NCBI GenBank assembly: GCA_900314655.1
Contig: OMWC01000025.1
Span: 1 to 56,396 of the forward strand
Reading direction: 5' to 3'
DNA length: 56,396 nucleotides
Source of the DNA: an uncultured Prevotellaceae bacterium
GTDB lineage: Bacteria > Bacteroidota > Bacteroidia > Bacteroidales > Bacteroidaceae
The notes under the pieces were generated by a model that saw only the letters and a list, made by a program, of their open reading frames with translations, had not been told where the DNA came from and made no database searches. Shown here piece after piece: positions 52,483-56,396 of the stretch (within the stretch, counting starts at the first letter, position 1; the number at the start of each line of letters is the position of its first letter). Made by a program: the position numbers and the translations under genes.

Positions 52483-53298
52483 ATGGCAACATTTGAATCC
52501 TCACTAAAGTCAAAACTCATCTATGTGTTCGCCATCAACGACGAAAGGCATCGTGACTGTCTGAAGATTGGTGAGACAACCATTGACGAAGACGACGGCA
52601 GTAACTTATTTAATAATACAGAGGCCTTGCAGTTAGCTGCACACAAGCGCATCCGTCAGTACACCAAGACCGCAGGCATTGCATACCAACTGCTTTATAC
52701 AGAAATAAGCATCTTCGTGCGTAGCGGCATGATTATGACTTTCAACGACAAGCAGGTACACAAGGTACTGGAGCGCAGCGGCATCAAACGCAAGGAATTT
52801 GAGGGAGTCAGGGGAGCCGACGAATGGTACTGCTGTGACTTGGAGACGGTGAAGAAAGCCATTGCTGCCGTCAAGAAAGGAGAAACGAGCCTGCATCCGT
52901 CAGAGATTACCCAAGGACAGTCACCCATTATCTTCCGCCCAGAGCAGCAGGAAGCCATCAATAAGACACGCAAGCGTTTCCGCAAAGGCAATCAGATGCT
53001 CTGGAATGCCAAGATGCGCTTCGGGAAGACGCTTTCCGCCCTACAGGTGGTAAAGGAAGAAGAATTCACGCGTACCTTAATATTAACCCACCGCCCCGTG
53101 GTGGATAAAGGTTGGTTTGAGGATTTCGGCAAAATATTCTACGACCGCCCCAACTTTCATTATGGGTCACGCACTAATGGCGAGACATTCGAAATGCTGG
53201 AGTCTATGGTAGCCAAGCACCCCTCCTCTCGGGAGGGGAAGGGGGGGGCTTCGTCTATTTTGCCTCCATGCAAGACCTCCGTGGCTCCGAGCAAGTAG
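52483..53298 (+). CDS. R-M nuclease-helicase, N-terminal fragment ending at a poly-G frameshift
   Basis: N-terminal part of a large restriction-helicase-methylase. The first ~110 residues (KLIYVFAINDERHRDCLKIG, then ETTIDEDD) resemble a GIY-YIG/T5orf172-type nuclease domain. The helicase part starts near residue 150 with FRPEQQEAINKTRKRFRKGN and Walker A in WNAKMRFGKTLSALQVV (about 182-198), then RTLILTHRPVVDKGWFEDF. After MVAKHP the reading enters a palindromic repeat with eight consecutive Gs (53241-53248) and stops 16 codons later. One additional G would join it to the following reading frame (GGFVYFASMQDLRGSEQVGG). Confidence 0.82.
   Translation: MATFESSLKSKLIYVFAINDERHRDCLKIGETTIDEDDGSNLFNNTEALQLAAHKRIRQYTKTAGIAYQLLYTEISIFVRSGMIMTFNDKQVHKVLERSGIKRKEFEGVRGADEWYCCDLETVKKAIAAVKKGETSLHPSEITQGQSPIIFRPEQQEAINKTRKRFRKGNQMLWNAKMRFGKTLSALQVVKEEEFTRTLILTHRPVVDKGWFEDFGKIFYDRPNFHYGSRTNGETFEMLESMVAKHPSSREGKGGASSILPPCKTSVAPSK
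53218..53249. repeat. Palindromic repeat with a run of eight Gs at the frameshift
   Basis: CCCCTCCTCTCGGGAGGGG, an imperfect palindrome, followed by AA and G8. It belongs to the same family as 46775 and 20778. The G-run sits exactly where the two halves of the helicase gene lose register. Confidence 0.85.
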
Positions 53299-56200
53299 GT
53301 GGAAAGTTCGACAAGAACAATGAATTATTTTCTGCCGCATGGGACTTCGTCATCGTTGACGAGGCACACGAAGGGACGAAGACGGAATTAGGACAGAACG
53401 TATTGAAGGAACTGATTAAGCCAGATACCAAAGTGCTGCAGCTCTCGGGTACTCCCTTCAACCTCTTTGACGATTATTCAGAAGAAGAGATTTTCACTTG
53501 GGACTACGTGATGGAGCAAAAGGCAAAGCAGGCTTGGGCCACGGATAATCCCTATGAGCCGAATCCATACGCTTCGCTTCCTGCCATTAATATCTACACC
53601 TACGACCTTGGCACGCTGATGTCTGAATATGTGGAAGATGAAAAAGCATTCAACTTCCGCGAGTTTTTCCGAACAAAAAGCCTCACCCCCGACCCCTCTC
53701 CGAAGGGAGAGGGGAGCGAAATCTCTTTTATCCACGACAAGGATGTTGACCGTTTCCTCGACTTGCTCTGCAAGGACGACAAGGACAGCCTCTATCCATA
53801 CTCAAACGATCAGTTCCGCCGCATCTTCCGCCATACGCTATGGTTAGTGCCTGGGGTGAAGTCGGCTCGTGCATTAAGTACAAAACTGAAAAGTCATCCC
53901 GTGTTCGGTATGTTCCAGATTGTCAACGTAGCAGGCAATGGCGACGAGGACGAAGAGAATGCTGAGGCCTTGCAGATGGTGAACAAGGCCATTGGCGAAG
54001 ATCCCGACGAGACCTATACCATCACGCTCAGTTGCGGACGGCTGACCACGGGAGTAAGCATCAAGCCATGGACGGCAGTATTCATGATGGCTGGCTCGTT
54101 CAGCACTTCCGCAGCCCAATATATGCAAACTATCTTCCGCGTGCAGACACCGTTTACCAATCACGGACGCATGAAGGAACAATGCTATGCCTTCGACTTC
54201 GCACCCGACCGCACGCTGAGGGTATTGGCAGAGACGGCCAAGGTGAGTGCAAAGGCAGGAAAGCAGACCGAAGAAGACCGCCGCATACTTGGCGACTTCC
54301 TGAACTTCTGCCCCATCATCTCGATAGACGGTTCGAAGATGAAGCCTTACGACGTGAACAAGATGATGGGCCAGCTGAAGAAAGCACAAATAGAAAAGGT
54401 GGTGCAATGTGGCTTCGAGGACGGTGCCCTCTATAACGATGAACTGCTGAAATTGACAGACGTGGAATTGCACGATTTTGACGAACTGAAGAAAACCATC
54501 GGCTCTACAAAGGCAATGGCAAAGTCGGGTGACATTGACGTGAACAACCAAGGTTTCACCAACGAGCAATATGCAGAGAAAGAGAAACTGGAGAAGAAGA
54601 AAAAGAAAGACCTGACTCCAGAGGAAAAGGCCCGGCTGGAAGAACTGAAAGCCATGAGCAATCAGCGCCGTAATGCCATCAGCATCCTTCGTGGCATCTC
54701 CATCCGTATGCCACTATTGATATATGGAGCAGAGCTGAATGACGAATCCCAAGAGATAACCATCAACAACTTTGCTTCGCTGATAGATAACCAGTCGTGG
54801 GAGGAATTCATGCCCAAAGGTGTTGATAAGGAACGCTTTGAGAAGTTCAAGAAATACTACGACCCTGACATCTTCCGAGAGGCTGGCAAACGCATCCGCG
54901 AAATGGCCCGAGCCGCCGATAAGTTCACTATCGAGGAACGCATTGAGCGCATAGCCGCCATCTTCAACACCTTCCGCAATCCCGACAAGGAAACGGTACT
55001 GACTCCCTGGCGAGTGGTCAACATGCACATGAGCGACTGTTTGGGAGGTTGGTGTTTCTATGACAAGGATTTCAAAGAGCCGCTTTCCGTTCCGCGATAT
55101 GTAGAACAAGGCAAGGTGACCAAAGATGTTTTCCGAACTGATGCCCACATCTTGGAAATCAATTCCAAAAGCGGTCTCTATCCGCTCTACGTAGCCTACA
55201 ATATCTATCGTGCAAGAGTTGAGGCTGCCAAGCAGAAATACGGAGAGGTTTCTCACGGCTTTGCCATGAACCTGTGGGATGCCACCATCGAAGAAAATAT
55301 CCTCGTGGTATGCAAGACCCCGATGGCAAAAAGCATCACCAAGCGCACGCTTGCTGGTTTCCGCAATACCCGTGTGAATGCCCAATATTATCCCGACTTA
55401 ATCCAAAATATTTCAGAACGCCCAGAGGCCGTTGTCAACACCTTCCGCGATGGCAAACGTTTCTGGAAAATAAATCAAGATAGTAATATGAAGTTAGACG
55501 CTATAGTAGGTAATCCGCCGTATCAGGTGATGGATGGAGGGGCACAAGCAAGTGCTCAGCCCATATACAATTTATTTGTGCAACTAGCAAAAAAAGCGAA
55601 TGCTCAATATGTATCAATGATAATGCCTGCCCGGTGGTATGCAGGAGGAAGGGGGTTAGATGATTTTAGGGAAGAAATGCTTAATGATAAAAGAATAAAG
55701 CGCTTTGATGACTTTATTAACCCAGAAATAGTTTTTCCTAATACAAATATAAGAGGAGGCCTTTGTTATTTTTTACGAGATACATCATATGATAATTTGA
55801 AAGATAATGTAAGAATTGTAACTCACGATAAAACAGGAATCGTTAGCGATACAATGAGGACATTCAAACTTGAAGGTGTAGATACCTTTATAAGAGATGA
55901 TAAAGCCATCGGTATTTTAAATAAAATAAGAACGCAAACGAAGGATTATATGGAGAGTTATATCTCTCCGCTAAGACCTTTTGGGTTTAGAGGTTATTTC
56001 GTTAACGATGAGAATTTCCACTCATCTGCCGACTCTTTAATAGCACCCATAAGATGCGTTGGAAAAGGAAGGCAAATCGGTTTTGTCGAACGTGCACTTA
56101 TCACAGTCCACAAAGAGTGGATTGATGAATTTAAGGTTATTATGGCAAGAGCAAACAATATCGGAACCGAACTACCTGACGATAATCTAAATGCATTTGT

Positions 56201-56333
56201 CGTAAAACCGAAAACTATTTGCACAGAGTCATATTTAGTTATTGGAGGAGGAAGGAATTTGAGTGAAGAACAATGTAATAACGTTTGTAAATATTTGAAC
56301 CTAAAATCCGCAGATATTTTTTCGAGTGTCTGA
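53268..56333 (+). CDS. R-M helicase-methylase, C-terminal fragment
   Basis: Continuation of the helicase and the methyltransferase end. Motif II is FVIVDEAHEGTKTELGQ, motif III LQLSGTPFNLFDD, and later helicase segments are SCGRLTTGVSIKPWTAVFMM and SAAQYMQTIFRVQTPFTNHG. A lysine-rich coiled segment lies near residue 440 (EKEKLEKKKKKDLTPEEKAR). The adenine methyltransferase motif IV is KLDAIVGNPPYQVMDGG (about 742-758), followed by FVQLAKKANAQYVSMIMPAR and a probable target-recognition region. The in-frame peptide SLTPDPSPKGEGSE comes from a palindromic repeat. The last ~850 bases, from about 55480, are much more A/T-rich than the rest. The ATG here is internal, not a native start. Confidence 0.85.
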   Translation: MQDLRGSEQVGGKFDKNNELFSAAWDFVIVDEAHEGTKTELGQNVLKELIKPDTKVLQLSGTPFNLFDDYSEEEIFTWDYVMEQKAKQAWATDNPYEPNPYASLPAINIYTYDLGTLMSEYVEDEKAFNFREFFRTKSLTPDPSPKGEGSEISFIHDKDVDRFLDLLCKDDKDSLYPYSNDQFRRIFRHTLWLVPGVKSARALSTKLKSHPVFGMFQIVNVAGNGDEDEENAEALQMVNKAIGEDPDETYTITLSCGRLTTGVSIKPWTAVFMMAGSFSTSAAQYMQTIFRVQTPFTNHGRMKEQCYAFDFAPDRTLRVLAETAKVSAKAGKQTEEDRRILGDFLNFCPIISIDGSKMKPYDVNKMMGQLKKAQIEKVVQCGFEDGALYNDELLKLTDVELHDFDELKKTIGSTKAMAKSGDIDVNNQGFTNEQYAEKEKLEKKKKKDLTPEEKARLEELKAMSNQRRNAISILRGISIRMPLLIYGAELNDESQEITINNFASLIDNQSWEEFMPKGVDKERFEKFKKYYDPDIFREAGKRIREMARAADKFTIEERIERIAAIFNTFRNPDKETVLTPWRVVNMHMSDCLGGWCFYDKDFKEPLSVPRYVEQGKVTKDVFRTDAHILEINSKSGLYPLYVAYNIYRARVEAAKQKYGEVSHGFAMNLWDATIEENILVVCKTPMAKSITKRTLAGFRNTRVNAQYYPDLIQNISERPEAVVNTFRDGKRFWKINQDSNMKLDAIVGNPPYQVMDGGAQASAQPIYNLFVQLAKKANAQYVSMIMPARWYAGGRGLDDFREEMLNDKRIKRFDDFINPEIVFPNTNIRGGLCYFLRDTSYDNLKDNVRIVTHDKTGIVSDTMRTFKLEGVDTFIRDDKAIGILNKIRTQTKDYMESYISPLRPFGFRGYFVNDENFHSSADSLIAPIRCVGKGRQIGFVERALITVHKEWIDEFKVIMARANNIGTELPDDNLNAFVVKPKTICTESYLVIGGGRNLSEEQCNNVCKYLNLKSADIFSSV
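53681..53718. repeat. Palindromic repeat translated in frame inside the helicase
   Basis: CCCCTCTCCGAAGGGAGAGGGG with a CTCACCCCCGA lead. It is translated as SLTPDPSPKGEG, a peptide form I remember as recurrent in Bacteroidota proteins. It keeps the frame, unlike the copy 450 bases upstream. Confidence 0.85.
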
Positions 56334-56396
56334 TTTAGCCCTTGCTTGTGACGATTCTGTCTGACTCTGGGCTTAGAAACGCTTGACATTACTTGT

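Overview
The window looks like a chromosomal segment of a gut- or rumen-type Prevotella (order Bacteroidales, phylum Bacteroidota). Three things point there. Many genes have the Bacteroidota promoter form, a -33 TTG/TTTG and a -7 box TAnnTTTG about 19-20 bases apart. The protein set includes SPOR and DUF4348-type lipoproteins, a PepSY-like protein, GH43/GH3/CE15 plant-polysaccharide enzymes and FprA. Shine-Dalgarno signals are generally weak. No tRNA, rRNA, CRISPR array or complete insertion sequence was found.

Layout. 1-9 kb, minus strand: translation and housekeeping genes (thrS, infC, rpmI, rplT, a TPR protein, def, ruvX, a SPOR lipoprotein). A decayed GxxExxR gene, framed by two inverted ~165-base structured elements, sits between thrS and infC. 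9-14 kb: a small YtxH/holin-like envelope cluster, a candidate small RNA, a metallo-hydrolase, murB, a lipoprotein and pheS. 14.3-19.2 kb: two Y-family polymerases, dinB facing a B3/4-umuD-CE15 esterase-umuC operon. 19.2-24.8 kb: ligA, an AlbA_2 protein, a small exported protein, and ptb-buk for acyl-phosphate/acid conversion. 24.9-35.3 kb: GH43-like and GH3 exported glycosidases around a four-gene sugar operon (split transketolase, FGGY kinase, isomerase) that fits D-apiose catabolism. 35.4-48.2 kb: a SpoIIE phosphatase/anti-sigma kinase fusion, STAS antagonist, outer-membrane barrel, a C-A-T-C-A-T-R non-ribosomal peptide synthetase (frameshifted in the first A domain) and a MATE exporter. 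48.4-50.9 kb: trmD, an AT-rich four-helix-bundle gene and fprA. 51.1-56.3 kb: a restriction-modification/helicase system preceded by a long, highly structured untranslated leader. Its main gene is out of frame at a run of eight Gs.

Two themes run through the window. First, short dispersed repeats are unusually abundant: about ten simple 'word' repeats at gene junctions, and a G/C-rich palindromic family. Several copies lie inside coding regions (ligA, the TPR protein, MATE, the helicase and the NRPS), where they add peptide segments, and two lie at frameshifts. Second, small accessory genes (GxxExxR, four-helix bundle) are framed by inverted repeats, which suggests cassette-like insertion into otherwise conserved neighbourhoods. 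The best candidates for undescribed biology are the structured leader plus R-M/helicase locus and the covarying inverted elements around the GxxExxR gene.

All assignments come from reading the sequence and from memory of families. No search or folding program was run, and structures were paired by hand.
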